Of a DNA stretch of 43,872 bases, positions 1-9,953 are shown piece by piece. Location: NCBI GenBank assembly GCA_019745975.1, contig JAIESQ010000168.1, positions 1-43,872 on the forward strand, written 5' to 3'. The notes beneath the pieces are model-generated. The model worked only from the letters and a program-made list of their open reading frames with translations, was not told where the DNA came from and made no database searches. The translations under genes were made by a program, and so were the position numbers. The stretch is from Pirellulales bacterium. GTDB taxonomy: Bacteria; Planctomycetota; Planctomycetia; Pirellulales; JAEUIK01. The stretch's first letter is position 1. Every line of letters starts with the position of its first letter.

Positions 1-176
1 GTTCGAAGAAATCAATCAGCCTCGACCCAATCTACCCTGCCCCCGCAGCTAGCGCCAGAGACTAATCGCGCACCCGCGCGAAACGCCGGCGATTTGCAGC
101 CGCTGGCACGCACAACTAGGCTAGCACCGTCGCTGACCGGCGAACCGATTTCTTCCCACCTTGAGAGTTCACACCC
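1..176. other. Upstream flank, no gene seen
   Basis: The window opens in GC-rich sequence with no convincing coding frame. It runs up to the GTG start of the CocE-type hydrolase. A purine-rich GAGAG lies about ten bases before that start and could serve as a weak ribosome binding site. I see no clear promoter hexamers or terminator here. Confidence 0.4.
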
Positions 177-2093
177 GTGTCATTCGCCAAATTCCGCCGC
201 GTGCGCGTGCGGGCTACCATGATTTTGTTGCTGCTCGGAGCGCCGAGTGCTTTTGGCCAGGCGACCTCCAACAAGCCCGACGGCGCGGAGGTCAACCAGG
301 CGTATATCCGCGAGCACTATACGAAGTACGAATACCGCATCCGCATGCGCGACGGCGTGCGGCTGTTCACGGCCGTTTACGCCCCGAAGGACACGGCGAC
401 CACCTATCCGCTGCTGCTGACGCGCACCCCTTATAACGTGAAGCCCTACGGGGTCGATCAGTACCCGGCGCCGCGCGGCCCGATGGCCAACTACGCCAAG
501 GAGAAGTTCATCTTCGTGCTGCAAGATGTGCGAGGGCGGTTCGGCTCGGAAGGGGAGTTCGACCACCTGCGTCCCCATCGCGCGAACAAAACCGGGCCGA
601 CCGACATCGACGAGAGCACCGATTGCTTCGACACGATCGACTGGCTGGTGAAGAACATCCCCAACCACAACGGCCGCGTGGGGATGATGGGCATCTCGTA
701 TCCGGGCTTCTACACCTCGGCCGGCATGATTGACTCGCATCCGGCGCTCAAGTGCGCGTCGCCGCAGGCGCCGGTCGCCGACTGGTTTATCGGCGACGAC
801 TTTCACCACAACGGCGCGTTCTACTTGCCGCACGCCTTTCATTGGCTGTCGTTCTTCGGGCAGACGCTCGAAGAGCCGACGCGCGAGCAGTACAGGCCGT
901 TCGACTACCGCACGCCCGACGGCTACGAGTTCTATTTGAAGATCGGCCCGCTGGCGAATGTCGAGAAGCAACACTTCAAGGGCAAGATCACGTTCTGGAA
1001 GGAGTTGATGGAGCACGGCACGTACGACGACTTCTGGAAAGCGCGGAACATCCGCCCCCACCTGAAGAACATCAAGGCGGCGGTGCTCAACGTCGGCGGT
1101 TGGTTCGACGCCGAGGATTTGTTCGGCACGCTGCAAACTTACGCCGAGGTCGAGCGGCAGAACCCCGGCATCACCAACACGCTGGTGATGGGGCCGTGGG
1201 CACACGGGGCCTGGTCGTCGGGGCCGGCCGATCACTTGGGAAATGTCAATTTCGCCGCCAAGACGGGCGAATACTATCGCGAGCAGATCGAGCTGCCGTT
1301 TCTGAAGAAGTTTCTCAAGGAGGACGAGAAGGCCGACCTGCCCGAGGCGCACGTGTTTGAAACGGGCACGAACCAGTGGCGCAAGTACGACCGCTGGCCG
1401 CCGCAGAGCGTGAAAGAAGTAGCGTTCTACATGCATCCCCAGGGGCGGCTGGCGCTTGAGCCGACCAAAGACGGCGCCGACGCCTTCGACGAGTACGTGA
1501 GCGACCCGGCCAAGCCGGTCCCTTGCATTCCAAACATCGCGGTCGGCATGTCGCGCGAGCACATGCTCGACGACCAGCGGTTTGCGTCGTCGCGCACCGA
1601 CGTTTTGGTGTATCAAACCGACGTGCTCGAAGAAGACGTGACGATCGCCGGGCCGATCAGCGTGCAACTGCAAGTTTCGACCACCGGCACCGACTCCGAT
1701 TGGGTCGTCAAGTTGATCGACGTTTACTCGGGTGATTTCCCGAATCCCGATCCCAACCCGGCCAGCTTGCAAATGGGTGGCTACCAGCAACTGGTGCGCG
1801 GCGAGGCGATGCGCGGCAAGTTCCGCAACAGTTTTGAGACGCCCGAGCCCTTTGAGCCGGGGAAGGCGACCGCGATCAAGTACGTCATGCCCGACGTTTA
1901 TCATTCGTTTCGTCGCGGGCATCGCATCATGCTGCACGTGCAGAGCAGTTGGTTCCCGCTGGTCGATCGCAATCCGCAAAAGTTCTGCGATATTTACCAC
2001 GCCAGCGAAGCGGACTTCCAGCGGGCGACGCAGCGGGTTTATCGCGCGGCGGACGGCGGTTCGCAGATTCGCGTTATGGTGCTGACTCCCTGA
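177..2093 (+). CDS. CocE/NonD family X-Pro dipeptidyl-peptidase-like hydrolase, secreted
   Basis: A 638-residue alpha/beta-hydrolase of the CocE/NonD (peptidase S15-type) family, whose members hydrolyse esters or amides such as acyl-amino-acid bonds; the substrate cannot be read from sequence. Catalytic residues are visible: the nucleophile motif GISYPG with Ser174, an acid at Asp311 or Asp314 in GGWFDAEDL, and His343 in GPWAHG. The C-terminal part (about 370-638) matches the jelly-roll domain of the family. The GTG start at 177 gives a basic n-region (RRVRVR), a hydrophobic stretch and a cleavage site near SAFG-Q, so the enzyme is probably exported. ATG 219 is an alternative start but loses the basic n-region. 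The next gene follows after about 210 bases on the same strand. Confidence 0.92.
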   Translation: MSFAKFRRVRVRATMILLLLGAPSAFGQATSNKPDGAEVNQAYIREHYTKYEYRIRMRDGVRLFTAVYAPKDTATTYPLLLTRTPYNVKPYGVDQYPAPRGPMANYAKEKFIFVLQDVRGRFGSEGEFDHLRPHRANKTGPTDIDESTDCFDTIDWLVKNIPNHNGRVGMMGISYPGFYTSAGMIDSHPALKCASPQAPVADWFIGDDFHHNGAFYLPHAFHWLSFFGQTLEEPTREQYRPFDYRTPDGYEFYLKIGPLANVEKQHFKGKITFWKELMEHGTYDDFWKARNIRPHLKNIKAAVLNVGGWFDAEDLFGTLQTYAEVERQNPGITNTLVMGPWAHGAWSSGPADHLGNVNFAAKTGEYYREQIELPFLKKFLKEDEKADLPEAHVFETGTNQWRKYDRWPPQSVKEVAFYMHPQGRLALEPTKDGADAFDEYVSDPAKPVPCIPNIAVGMSREHMLDDQRFASSRTDVLVYQTDVLEEDVTIAGPISVQLQVSTTGTDSDWVVKLIDVYSGDFPNPDPNPASLQMGGYQQLVRGEAMRGKFRNSFETPEPFEPGKATAIKYVMPDVYHSFRRGHRIMLHVQSSWFPLVDRNPQKFCDIYHASEADFQRATQRVYRAADGGSQIRVMVLTP

Positions 2094-2304
2094 CGCTGAC
2101 TTCTAACGGCGGGCCGATGGGCCTGTACGCGAGCCGCGTTTTTCCGCGGATCATCGACCCATCCGCCGGCGCGCAGCACAGGGCGGCGGCCGCGTCGCCA
2201 TTTCATCGGTGAAGGTCTCACGCGGCACTCGCCTTGGGCAAAATTGCCGGCGCCGGTAGTCTTTCCAGCAGCCCAACGGCGATGGTCTAACTCGGAGGCG
2301 CGGC

Positions 2305-3183
2305 ATGTTGCTTTGGGGACGATTCTGGCTCTGGCCGGCGCTACGGCGCACCTACTCGCATTGGCAAGAGGACGAAGGATCGATGATGGCCGCGGCGATG
2401 GCCTACTACGCCGCCTTCTCGATCTTCCCACTGTGCCTGGTGCTGATCGCCGGGCTGGGCTACGTGATGCGCTATTCGGCGGCGGCCCAGAACGAAAAGC
2501 AGCAGCTATTGCAGGTCGTCGCCGAGAACACCACGCCGGAGCTGGCCGATCAGCTCGGGCACATGCTCGAAGGCGTGCGCACGCGGGCGGGGCTGGGTGG
2601 GCCGCTGGGGTTAGTCGGATTGCTGTTGGCGGCGATCGGCATTTTTACGCAGTTGGAGTTTGTCTTCGCGCGGATGTGGAACGTGCCCGATCGCGAGCCG
2701 GCGAGCTTTTGGAAGGCAGTGCGGCGGGCGCTGTACGACCGGCTGCTGGCCTTCGTGTTGCTGGTCGGACTGGGGAGCCTGATGTTCGTGGTGTTTGTCG
2801 CCAATCTCGCATTAGCGAGCGTGCGGTCGTACGCGGTACAGTTGCCGGCTGGTCAGACCGCCTGGGGGGCGGTTCAGGTGGTGGCGAACCTGGCGATCAA
2901 CATCGTGGCGTTTACGATCATGTACCGCGTTTTGCCGAGGCGACCGGTGCGCTGGAAGTCGGCTCTGGGGGGTGGGATTCTGGCGGCTCTCATTTGGGAA
3001 GCGGGACAGCAGCTCCTGGCACGTGTCATCATTGCCGATCGCTATTCGGCATACGGCATCGTCGGGGCGTTCATCGCGCTGATGCTATGGATGTACTACG
3101 CTAGTGCCGTGGTGCTGTTGGGTGGTGAGTTCGTGCGCGCGATCAGCGGCGACACACAGGTGGAAGAGCTGCGGAGCGATTGA
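2305..3183 (+). CDS. YihY/virulence factor BrkB family membrane protein
   Basis: A 292-residue polytopic inner-membrane protein of the YihY/BrkB (UPF0761) family. The family hallmark lies near residues 28-45, where AAAMAYYAAFSIFPL precedes the first membrane helix; about six helices follow, ending near residue 280. The biochemical role of this family is unsettled: it was once annotated as RNase BN, which is no longer accepted, and transport roles have been proposed. The start is well supported by GGAGG seven bases before ATG 2305. The gene converges with the minus-strand gene ending at 3185, with essentially no gap and no hairpin terminator between them. Confidence 0.93.
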   Translation: MLLWGRFWLWPALRRTYSHWQEDEGSMMAAAMAYYAAFSIFPLCLVLIAGLGYVMRYSAAAQNEKQQLLQVVAENTTPELADQLGHMLEGVRTRAGLGGPLGLVGLLLAAIGIFTQLEFVFARMWNVPDREPASFWKAVRRALYDRLLAFVLLVGLGSLMFVVFVANLALASVRSYAVQLPAGQTAWGAVQVVANLAINIVAFTIMYRVLPRRPVRWKSALGGGILAALIWEAGQQLLARVIIADRYSAYGIVGAFIALMLWMYYASAVVLLGGEFVRAISGDTQVEELRSD

Positions 3184-3184
3184 G

Positions 3185-5929
3185 TCACTCGGCAACGTAG
3201 GCCTGGCGATTGCGATAGAGCTTCAGTCGAGCCTCGAGCGCCATGGCGAGCTCATCGTCTTTCGCCGTGCGGGCCGCCGCGAGGGCTTCTTCGGCAGTAG
3301 GCACCGCCTTGTCAAACTGTCCACTGGCCGCTTGCGCAGCGGCCAACGTGTCGAGCCAGCTGGGCCGTGTGGCAGCACGATCGGCGCAGGCGAATTCGGC
3401 CAAGCGCAGGGCCTCGGCCGGATCGCGGAGTTTTTCGTCCGGTGCCGTCGCCAGATGCCAGGCCAAAGAATTGGCCAATTCGCGCGAATCGGGTTTGAGC
3501 TGGTACGCACGGCGGTAGGCATCGAGTGCTCGGCGATGATCGCGCAAGACGCTCGCGCATTGGCCAAGCTCGAACCATAGTTCGGGCTCAGCCGGAATTT
3601 CCGCGACGGCGGCCTCGAGCACGCGACGGGCCGCCGCGTTATCGCCCTCGGCACGCCAGGTGCGCGCCAACAACAAGTGAGCCTTGGCACCGTGCGGCGC
3701 TAGTTCGATCGCCCGCGCAATCGCGACGCGCGCAGCGACGAAGTCGCCGGCCCCGCCATGCACCTGGGCCAGTTGCAACCACGTTGTGTACGACTGGGGA
3801 TCGCGGCGCAGGACTTCGTCGAATTGGGCAATCGCGTCCAAAATGCGTTTGTCGGCTAGGAATAACCTGGCCAGTGCAAGGCGCGCGGTCCGATTGGCCG
3901 GAGCGTCGTCGATCAGGCGCTGGAGCTCGGCGATCGCGGCGGGCGCTTGCCCGAGTTCTTCGAGCAACAGGGCGTAACGGAGCCGCAGATCGCCGCGCAT
4001 TGGTTCGGTAGCCAACGCCCAGCGGCAAAGCTCGACCGCGTCGGCGAACTGTCGTCTGTTAGTCAGCTCGTCGAGCCGCGCGATGAGATCGTCGGCCGGA
4101 AACAGCCAGGCCACGAGCGCCGCGTGACGTTCGGCTGGCGACAACCGCGCGCTCGACCTGGCGGTTGGCGCCACGCGATGCGCGAAGATTGCCAGGCTGG
4201 GGATCGTTTCGCGATCGGGATCAAGCTTCGAGTAGTGCAACAGCTCATCGCCATTCGCCGGGTCGGGCTGCAGTAACCGACAGTTGACGATCGGGGCGAA
4301 GCGGTTCGCCACCCACACCAGCAACGGGTCGCCCGCCGATGTGTCGCCGCGAAATTCCTCGATGGGCGGAAAGGTCGGCGCGCGAAAGGTGTTGGCGGCA
4401 TAGCCAGTCAGCGGCTTGCTCACGTAACCCAACCGCGGTAGCGCGAGAAAGTGCACGAAGGGATTGGGGGCAATGATGGGGCGCGAGCCGGCGTTGTCGG
4501 CCAGGTACTTCACGGCGGCGAGATTCGCGCGGTGATCCTTGAGATACTCGCGGCTGCGTTCGAGCAAGGCGCCGGTGCGCTGGTCGAACTCGTCGATACC
4601 GGCGATCGCGGGGAAGAAGCGACCGTCGGCGTTGAGCAGATTGAAGCCGATGACGGCGCCAGCCGCCACAACGCCGAAGCGCCGCCAGGCCGGATTGGCG
4701 AATAGCACCAGGCCAAGATTGACCCATAGGAAGGTCAGCGGCAATAGCAAGTAGCGCGGGATAGTGTAGATTTGGGCCAGCGCCGCGATGGTCGCCAGCA
4801 GAATCAGCCAACCGAAAAGCGTGTCGCGGTCCGCGAGCACGACGTCGAGCAGTCGCGACAGCAGCGCCGCCGTGCGGCCGCGCGGCGGTGCCTGCGGCCC
4901 GTCGTTAGCGCCGATACTCTGCGGGCGAGTCTTGTGACGGGGTTGCATCATGTCGCGCCAGCATGTGCCGCTGACGATGACCGCGCCCAGCAGGGCGACA
5001 GCAGTCAACAGCAACAGGTCGGGGCACCAGTAGCGCACCTCGGCGAGCGACGCGAGGCCGGCCTGGACGTCGTAGACAAACCGCTCTTGATCGATCGTCG
5101 TGTGCAGGCTGTTGACCCAATCCATGACGGCCATTTCGATCGCCAGGACCACGAAGAGCAGGCCCAAGCCGACGAGTCGCCGCGCGAGCGCGACGCGGTC
5201 GCCGTGCAGCATGGCCGCGACCACCAGCAGCGTTAGACATCCGAAGGCGGCCACCAGCCAGAGCAAACCACTGAGCTTGATGAAATAGGCCGCGAGCGCG
5301 GCGACGGCCGCGGGCAGATAGCGCTCGCGGAGGAAAAGTCCTCCGGCGACGAACGCCATCAGCGTCATGGGCAGGTCCATACCGATCATGTCGACCTGGG
5401 CCGCGAAGAGGGGAGTGGTCAACAGCGCGGCGGCAGCCAAGGTAGCACCCATGCGCCCGGTTCGCGGAGCCAACGCGGTGTAGACCAATAGCACGAGCGC
5501 AGCGGCGACCGCTAGGTTCGCCAGGTGCCCGAGTACGATAACGACCTTGGTCGAGGGGACTAGCCACATCAGGGTGGCAAGTAGCGTTGGCATCACGCTG
5601 ACGAGATAGATGCCGGTTCCTCCTTCGATGAAGCGGCGCTCTTCGTCGATAAGACGGCGATAGCTGAAATTGGTTTCGGCCAGGAAGTTGGCTTCGACGA
5701 ACAGTCCCATGGCCGAATCCCAGTAGGGGGGCGAGGCAATGATCTCGCGGCGCCACGCAACCAGCGCGAGCCAAAGTGCCACGAGCGCCAACGCCGCGTT
5801 GCGCCACGGTTGCTTGCCGAAGGGGGTATCGCGATCGCGCCTCGGATTCGCAGGCGAGCGCCGGATGCGCGCTTCGCCGCGGTGCGGGGGCGTGGATTCT
5901 GCAGGCTGCGAGCCGCGACGTGCATTCAT
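3185..5929 (-). CDS. GT39-like polytopic membrane glycosyltransferase fused to TPR domain
   Basis: A 914-residue protein. An N-terminal basic, Pro/Arg-rich tail (1-42) precedes a GT-C-type membrane region (about 45-450). After the first helix comes a loop with PPYWDSAMGLF; Asp71 sits where GT39/ArnT-like enzymes carry their catalytic aspartate. These enzymes use lipid-linked sugars on the outer face of the membrane. A soluble segment follows, then about seven TPR-like helical pairs from about residue 610 to the end. The last 80 residues carry a cap motif (LDTLAAA then an LY..RQ ending) shared with two other large proteins of this locus. There is no good Shine-Dalgarno at ATG 5929. It diverges from the SGNH gene. 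The assignment as glycosyltransferase is by fold and motif; donor and acceptor are unknown. Confidence 0.85.
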   Translation of the reverse strand: MNARRGSQPAESTPPHRGEARIRRSPANPRRDRDTPFGKQPWRNAALALVALWLALVAWRREIIASPPYWDSAMGLFVEANFLAETNFSYRRLIDEERRFIEGGTGIYLVSVMPTLLATLMWLVPSTKVVIVLGHLANLAVAAALVLLVYTALAPRTGRMGATLAAAALLTTPLFAAQVDMIGMDLPMTLMAFVAGGLFLRERYLPAAVAALAAYFIKLSGLLWLVAAFGCLTLLVVAAMLHGDRVALARRLVGLGLLFVVLAIEMAVMDWVNSLHTTIDQERFVYDVQAGLASLAEVRYWCPDLLLLTAVALLGAVIVSGTCWRDMMQPRHKTRPQSIGANDGPQAPPRGRTAALLSRLLDVVLADRDTLFGWLILLATIAALAQIYTIPRYLLLPLTFLWVNLGLVLFANPAWRRFGVVAAGAVIGFNLLNADGRFFPAIAGIDEFDQRTGALLERSREYLKDHRANLAAVKYLADNAGSRPIIAPNPFVHFLALPRLGYVSKPLTGYAANTFRAPTFPPIEEFRGDTSAGDPLLVWVANRFAPIVNCRLLQPDPANGDELLHYSKLDPDRETIPSLAIFAHRVAPTARSSARLSPAERHAALVAWLFPADDLIARLDELTNRRQFADAVELCRWALATEPMRGDLRLRYALLLEELGQAPAAIAELQRLIDDAPANRTARLALARLFLADKRILDAIAQFDEVLRRDPQSYTTWLQLAQVHGGAGDFVAARVAIARAIELAPHGAKAHLLLARTWRAEGDNAAARRVLEAAVAEIPAEPELWFELGQCASVLRDHRRALDAYRRAYQLKPDSRELANSLAWHLATAPDEKLRDPAEALRLAEFACADRAATRPSWLDTLAAAQAASGQFDKAVPTAEEALAAARTAKDDELAMALEARLKLYRNRQAYVAE

Positions 5930-6005
5930 CGTGATGGCTGGCTCGCTTGATTCCTTGAACGATCCGACCCTGGCGACTGGTCGGCGGCATGCCGGGCCGC
6001 GCTAG

Positions 6006-6064
6006 CCCCTCGGGCGGCTATCAACAATACTGGAGTTGAGTTCGGCTGCGTTGTCGCCGAGGGG
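6006..6064 (+). promoter_or_regulatory. Inverted repeat whose 3' arm covers the SGNH gene Shine-Dalgarno
   Basis: CCCCTCGG at 6006-6013 is exactly complementary to CCGAGGGG at 6057-6064. The second arm contains the GAGGGG that serves as ribosome binding site for ATG 6074. If the transcript begins upstream of 6006, the arms could pair across a 43-base loop and limit translation. A chance match in GC-rich DNA is possible. Confidence 0.3.
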
Positions 6065-6073
6065 TTTGGCTAC

Positions 6074-7330
6074 ATGACATGCTATCTTGCCGGACTCTGG
6101 AGCTTCAATCCGATGGACCGCTCGGTGACAGCCAGCATCGCGGATCGTCCAGCGACCGCGTTGCCGGGGAAGCAGACCCCTTTGCCGCGCACCGGTCGGG
6201 GGCGGTGGTTTCGCGCCAGCGCGCTGTTGCTAGGGCTGGCGCTCGGGATGGCGGCTACAGAAGTAGCGTTGCGGGCGCTCGACATCCACCCGAGCAAGAT
6301 GCTCATCAAGCGTTACTTGATGGGGAACGATGTGGGGAGCATTTACTGGTGTTACCCCGACAACCCGCATGGGGAATTTCGGCCCGTGCCCGTCGTGAGC
6401 TACGGCAATTGGGTACTAAAGATCATGAAAATGCCACGGATGGTCGAGATTCCGCTGTCGCGGCTGCGTGAAACGCCCTGGTGCGTCGAGTATCACACCT
6501 CGCCGCAAAAGCTGCGCGACCGGGAGTTCGGCCCGCGCCCCAGCGGCGTGCTCCGCGTGGCCGGCGTGGGGGATTCGTTCGCGGCCGGCGAAGGAGTGCC
6601 GATTGAGCGGTCGCTGTTTAAGCGAATCGAAACCGAGCTGGGGACGGGCTACGAGGTAGCCAATGCCGCCCAGCCGGGACATGGCACTCGCGACGAACTG
6701 GAGCGTTTGCGGTTCCTGGCTAGCAAGCTCGATTGCCAGCGCGGGATCGTCGTCTGGATCGCCAACGACGTCGGTCGCACGCCAGAGCTCGAAGCGCGTC
6801 AAGACTACGTCAACGACCTGGTCTTATTGCGAGACGAGCGGCTGCAGGATGATGACCAGCGCTGGTATCGCGGGCGGTCGCGGCTGATCGACCTGGTCGA
6901 TTCGCGACTGCACTTGTGGTCGGCGCGCGACGACTTGGCCCGCGTGACGGCCGACACGATCCAGTGGTACCGCGATTGTTACGATCCAACCAAGAACGGC
7001 GAGAACTTGCGCCAATTCGAAGCCGACCTGGCCGCGATCGCAGCCGTGCCTGGCTGCCAAAGTGTGCTCGTGCTGTACCCGATGCTGGAGGGGATTGAGT
7101 CCGGCTATCCGTTGGCCGACGTGCACGCCTATGTCGCACGGGCAGCGACGCGCGCGGGGCTGCCCGTGCTCGATCTGGCGCCCGTGTTTCGCGGCGAGCG
7201 GAGTAGCGACCTATGGGTCCATCCGGTCGATCATCATCCAAATGGCCACGCGCACGAGTTGGCGGCGGCGGCAATCGTCGACTGGCTGCGCCGCGATGTG
7301 CCCGGCTTTCTCGAGCGACCGGCGGATTGA
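6074..7330 (+). CDS. SGNH/GDSL hydrolase-like membrane-anchored protein
   Basis: A 418-residue protein with one N-terminal membrane helix (about residues 47-62) and an external SGNH-hydrolase-type domain. Block I is seen as GVGDSFAAGEG with nucleophile Ser168; block V is DHHPNGH with Asp386 and His388 as the likely acid/base pair. SGNH proteins of this layout often deacylate or acylate polysaccharides at the cell surface. GAGGGG nine bases before ATG 6074 supports this start; an internal ATG at 6113 lacks such a site. It lies between two large membrane-TPR genes on the opposite strand and ends three bases from the converging one, suggesting a part in the same surface-glycan or glycoprotein pathway (inference). 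Confidence 0.85.
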   Translation: MTCYLAGLWSFNPMDRSVTASIADRPATALPGKQTPLPRTGRGRWFRASALLLGLALGMAATEVALRALDIHPSKMLIKRYLMGNDVGSIYWCYPDNPHGEFRPVPVVSYGNWVLKIMKMPRMVEIPLSRLRETPWCVEYHTSPQKLRDREFGPRPSGVLRVAGVGDSFAAGEGVPIERSLFKRIETELGTGYEVANAAQPGHGTRDELERLRFLASKLDCQRGIVVWIANDVGRTPELEARQDYVNDLVLLRDERLQDDDQRWYRGRSRLIDLVDSRLHLWSARDDLARVTADTIQWYRDCYDPTKNGENLRQFEADLAAIAAVPGCQSVLVLYPMLEGIESGYPLADVHAYVARAATRAGLPVLDLAPVFRGERSSDLWVHPVDHHPNGHAHELAAAAIVDWLRRDVPGFLERPAD

Positions 7331-7333
7331 CCA

Positions 7334-9907
7334 TCACGGCTTGTCGAGCGCGCGGCGAACGACCTCGAGGTTGCCGCGGGCTTCGGCGTAGCCAGGGCTA
7401 ATCTCAACCGCGCGGGCCAGGTGCTCGGCGGCTTTGCCTGTATCGCCCGACTTGTACAGCAGCACGCCGAAATTGTTGTGCAACACCGCGTTGTTTGGCT
7501 GCAACTCGAGCGCGGCGCGGTAGTGCTCGGCGGCTTCGGCCGTGCGCCCAAGGCGATCGCAGAGCGAGGCCAGCGCCGCTTGGGCGTCGGCTAATCGGGG
7601 ATTTTGAGTAACCGATCGGATGTAGAGCGCGTACGCCTCATCAGAGCGTCCCTGGCGATTGCGAATTTCGGCGAGGTTGTACAAGGCGTCGGCCTGCTTG
7701 GGATCGGCGCCAAGTAGCCTATCGAAATAACCGGCCGCCGCGTCAAGCTGATTCAACGAAAGTAGCGCCAACCCGGAATTCCTCAAGGCGTGCGGATTCT
7801 GCGGCTCGATGTCGAGTGCTCGGGCGTAAGCGGCTACCGCTTCGTTAAGTTGACCGGCCTGCCACAGGGCGGTCCCCAGGTTGACGTACGGCGCTGCTTC
7901 GTCGGGCACGAGGCGTAGCACCTCGCGATAGGCGGTGATGGCGCCCTCGCGGTCGCCGGTGCGTTCAAGCGCCTGGGCGAGCGTATTCCAATTGCCGGCA
8001 TCCTCAGTTTGCAGGCGCAGTGCGGCGCGGATTTCGGGAACGGCTTGGGCCCAGCGGTCGGCGCGTCCCAGCGCGGCCGCCAGACTCAGGTGCGTCGGGG
8101 TGGAGTTTGGATCGAGGCGGACCGCCGCCTGGTAGTGCAGCATGGCGGCATCGTGGTCGCCCTGGTTGCGGAGCGATTCGGCCATTACATGGTGGCACGA
8201 CGCGTTGTTTGGCTGCAGCTCGAGGCCGCGGCGGAAGCAGGCCATTGCTTTGGCGCTTTCGTGGCGGCGCGCGTAAGCCATGCCCAGCAGCAACTGCCCT
8301 CGCGCGAGTCGATCATTCGCCGCGGCGCGTTGGTACTCGATCAGCGCCGCGTCGTCTTGGCCGCGCCGCGTCAACTCGACGGCCAGAATTTGCCGCAAGA
8401 GGGGGCTGTCGGGGTTTGTCGCCAGGCCGGCGACCGCCACCCGTTCGCTGTCCTTCCACGTCAGGCACTGCCGATGTGCCAGGACGCCAAGCACGATGGT
8501 CAACACCGCGACGGCGGCCGCGGTACCCTTCAGCCAGGTTCCGCCGCGATTTGCCATCACGGCAACACCCCAGGCGACGAGCAACGCCGGCCCGATCATT
8601 GCCAGATACATGTAGCGATCGGCAACCGTCGAATTGTCTTGATAGCCAAAGGGAATGAATCCAAGCAGCGGCGCCAATCCCGCGAGAAATAGTCCCAGCG
8701 CCACCCGGAGCGTCCGCTCGGTTCTCAAAGGACGCAGGACAACCAGGAGCGTCAACACGACGGCCGGCGCCAGCCAGGTGGTGTAGAGCAACCCAGGACG
8801 CTCAACAAGCCAACGGGGGGAGCGGCCGTAGTCGGTCGAGAGTCCGACTGGCCAAAGCAACTTGCCGAGATAGAACGCAACGGCGTCGCTGGCGATGAAA
8901 GGGCGTGCCGACCAGGGCGCTACGAACTCAAAGTCCTCGCTCTGCTGCTGTGTCTTGGTGATCGCAGCGAGGGCTAGGGCCAACAACATCCAGACCGCCA
9001 AAGGGGCAAGTTGCCGCCAGCCCGGCCGGTACCACCCGATGGCAATTACGGCAGCCATGATTGGCACCGAAACCGCCATCGGTTTCGACAACAGCGATAA
9101 TGCAAAACACAGGGTGGCTGCGGCGAGGTACACGATCGCGCCGCGCGATTGTGATGATCCGCGCGCGCTTTCGACGAAACGCAGGTAGCCGAGAATTGCT
9201 CCCCAGGAAAATACGGCGCACAGCAGCCCTTTGGTCTCGGTGACCCAGGAGACGGACTCGACCTGCACCGGATGGATTGTAAATAGCAATGCACCGGCCA
9301 AGGCACCGATTTCGGATCCGGTTACTCGGCGCAGCAGTAGCAAGACACCCAGCGCCGACACCACGTGCAGTAGCAGATTGCCGACGTGAAAGACGCGTGG
9401 ATCGAGCAACTTATTGGGATCTGGCGGCGGCTCAACCAGGGCCTTCGTCGCGGCCGCTCCATCGGCCGGCGATACCGGCGACGGCTTGCTTGCGCCTCCC
9501 GTAAGTGCCGTTAGTTCAATCGTCGGCGTGGCGGGCTTCGTAGCCTCGACGACCGGCGTGAGCGATCGCGCGATCGCCACTTCCGCCGCCCAGAACATCG
9601 ACGTGACGGGCACGTACACACCACTGTAGGGGCGCAGCCAGAGTTGGCGGATGTTGCGCCAGGTGAAGGGGCGGTAATAGGTGTTATCGGTGATATTCGG
9701 CGGATCGTCGTAGTTGAGAAATTGGTGCCCCACGACCGGATAGTAGACAGCCACTGTGGCGGCCACGACTACCGCAGCCGACGCCAACCCGCGCGCCGGC
9801 TTCGACCACGTCAGCGGTGACCAGCCGCGTCTCCGCGACAGCGATTGCTGAGCCACGGCAGCAGCCGAGGGAGGTGTCGAAAGCTGCTTGAAGGTCGAGC
9901 CCGCCAT
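7334..9907 (-). CDS. TMTC-like GT-C membrane protein with C-terminal TPR array (A)
   Basis: An 857-residue protein resembling the TMTC family (transmembrane and TPR-containing). After helix 1 (about 41-58) comes FLNYDDPPNI, with the Asp67-Asp68 pair typical of GT-C enzymes. The diagnostic HPVQVESVSWVTETKGL block lies further on. About ten to twelve membrane helices extend to about residue 475. Roughly eleven TPRs then fill residues 485-855 and end without the cap motif found in three neighbours. Compared with protein B it carries an extra Pro/Ala/Thr-rich insertion of about 45 residues between the first loop and helix 3. It is second in a minus-strand pair with protein B, 46 bases downstream, so they are probably cotranscribed. 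Animal TMTCs O-mannosylate cadherins; the substrate here is unknown. Confidence 0.87.
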   Translation of the reverse strand: MAGSTFKQLSTPPSAAAVAQQSLSRRRGWSPLTWSKPARGLASAAVVVAATVAVYYPVVGHQFLNYDDPPNITDNTYYRPFTWRNIRQLWLRPYSGVYVPVTSMFWAAEVAIARSLTPVVEATKPATPTIELTALTGGASKPSPVSPADGAAATKALVEPPPDPNKLLDPRVFHVGNLLLHVVSALGVLLLLRRVTGSEIGALAGALLFTIHPVQVESVSWVTETKGLLCAVFSWGAILGYLRFVESARGSSQSRGAIVYLAAATLCFALSLLSKPMAVSVPIMAAVIAIGWYRPGWRQLAPLAVWMLLALALAAITKTQQQSEDFEFVAPWSARPFIASDAVAFYLGKLLWPVGLSTDYGRSPRWLVERPGLLYTTWLAPAVVLTLLVVLRPLRTERTLRVALGLFLAGLAPLLGFIPFGYQDNSTVADRYMYLAMIGPALLVAWGVAVMANRGGTWLKGTAAAVAVLTIVLGVLAHRQCLTWKDSERVAVAGLATNPDSPLLRQILAVELTRRGQDDAALIEYQRAAANDRLARGQLLLGMAYARRHESAKAMACFRRGLELQPNNASCHHVMAESLRNQGDHDAAMLHYQAAVRLDPNSTPTHLSLAAALGRADRWAQAVPEIRAALRLQTEDAGNWNTLAQALERTGDREGAITAYREVLRLVPDEAAPYVNLGTALWQAGQLNEAVAAYARALDIEPQNPHALRNSGLALLSLNQLDAAAGYFDRLLGADPKQADALYNLAEIRNRQGRSDEAYALYIRSVTQNPRLADAQAALASLCDRLGRTAEAAEHYRAALELQPNNAVLHNNFGVLLYKSGDTGKAAEHLARAVEISPGYAEARGNLEVVRRALDKP

Positions 9908-9953
9908 GGGGAGCGCCGGAACGAACTGGTAAAAGCGCCTGACTGGGGTATTG

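Noticed and set aside
180-2000. Long open frame antisense to the CocE-type hydrolase (about 600 codons)
   Set aside because: It is the mirror of a well-supported gene with visible catalytic motifs; its translation is Arg/Val/Leu-rich without domain features, as expected from GC-rich antisense frames.
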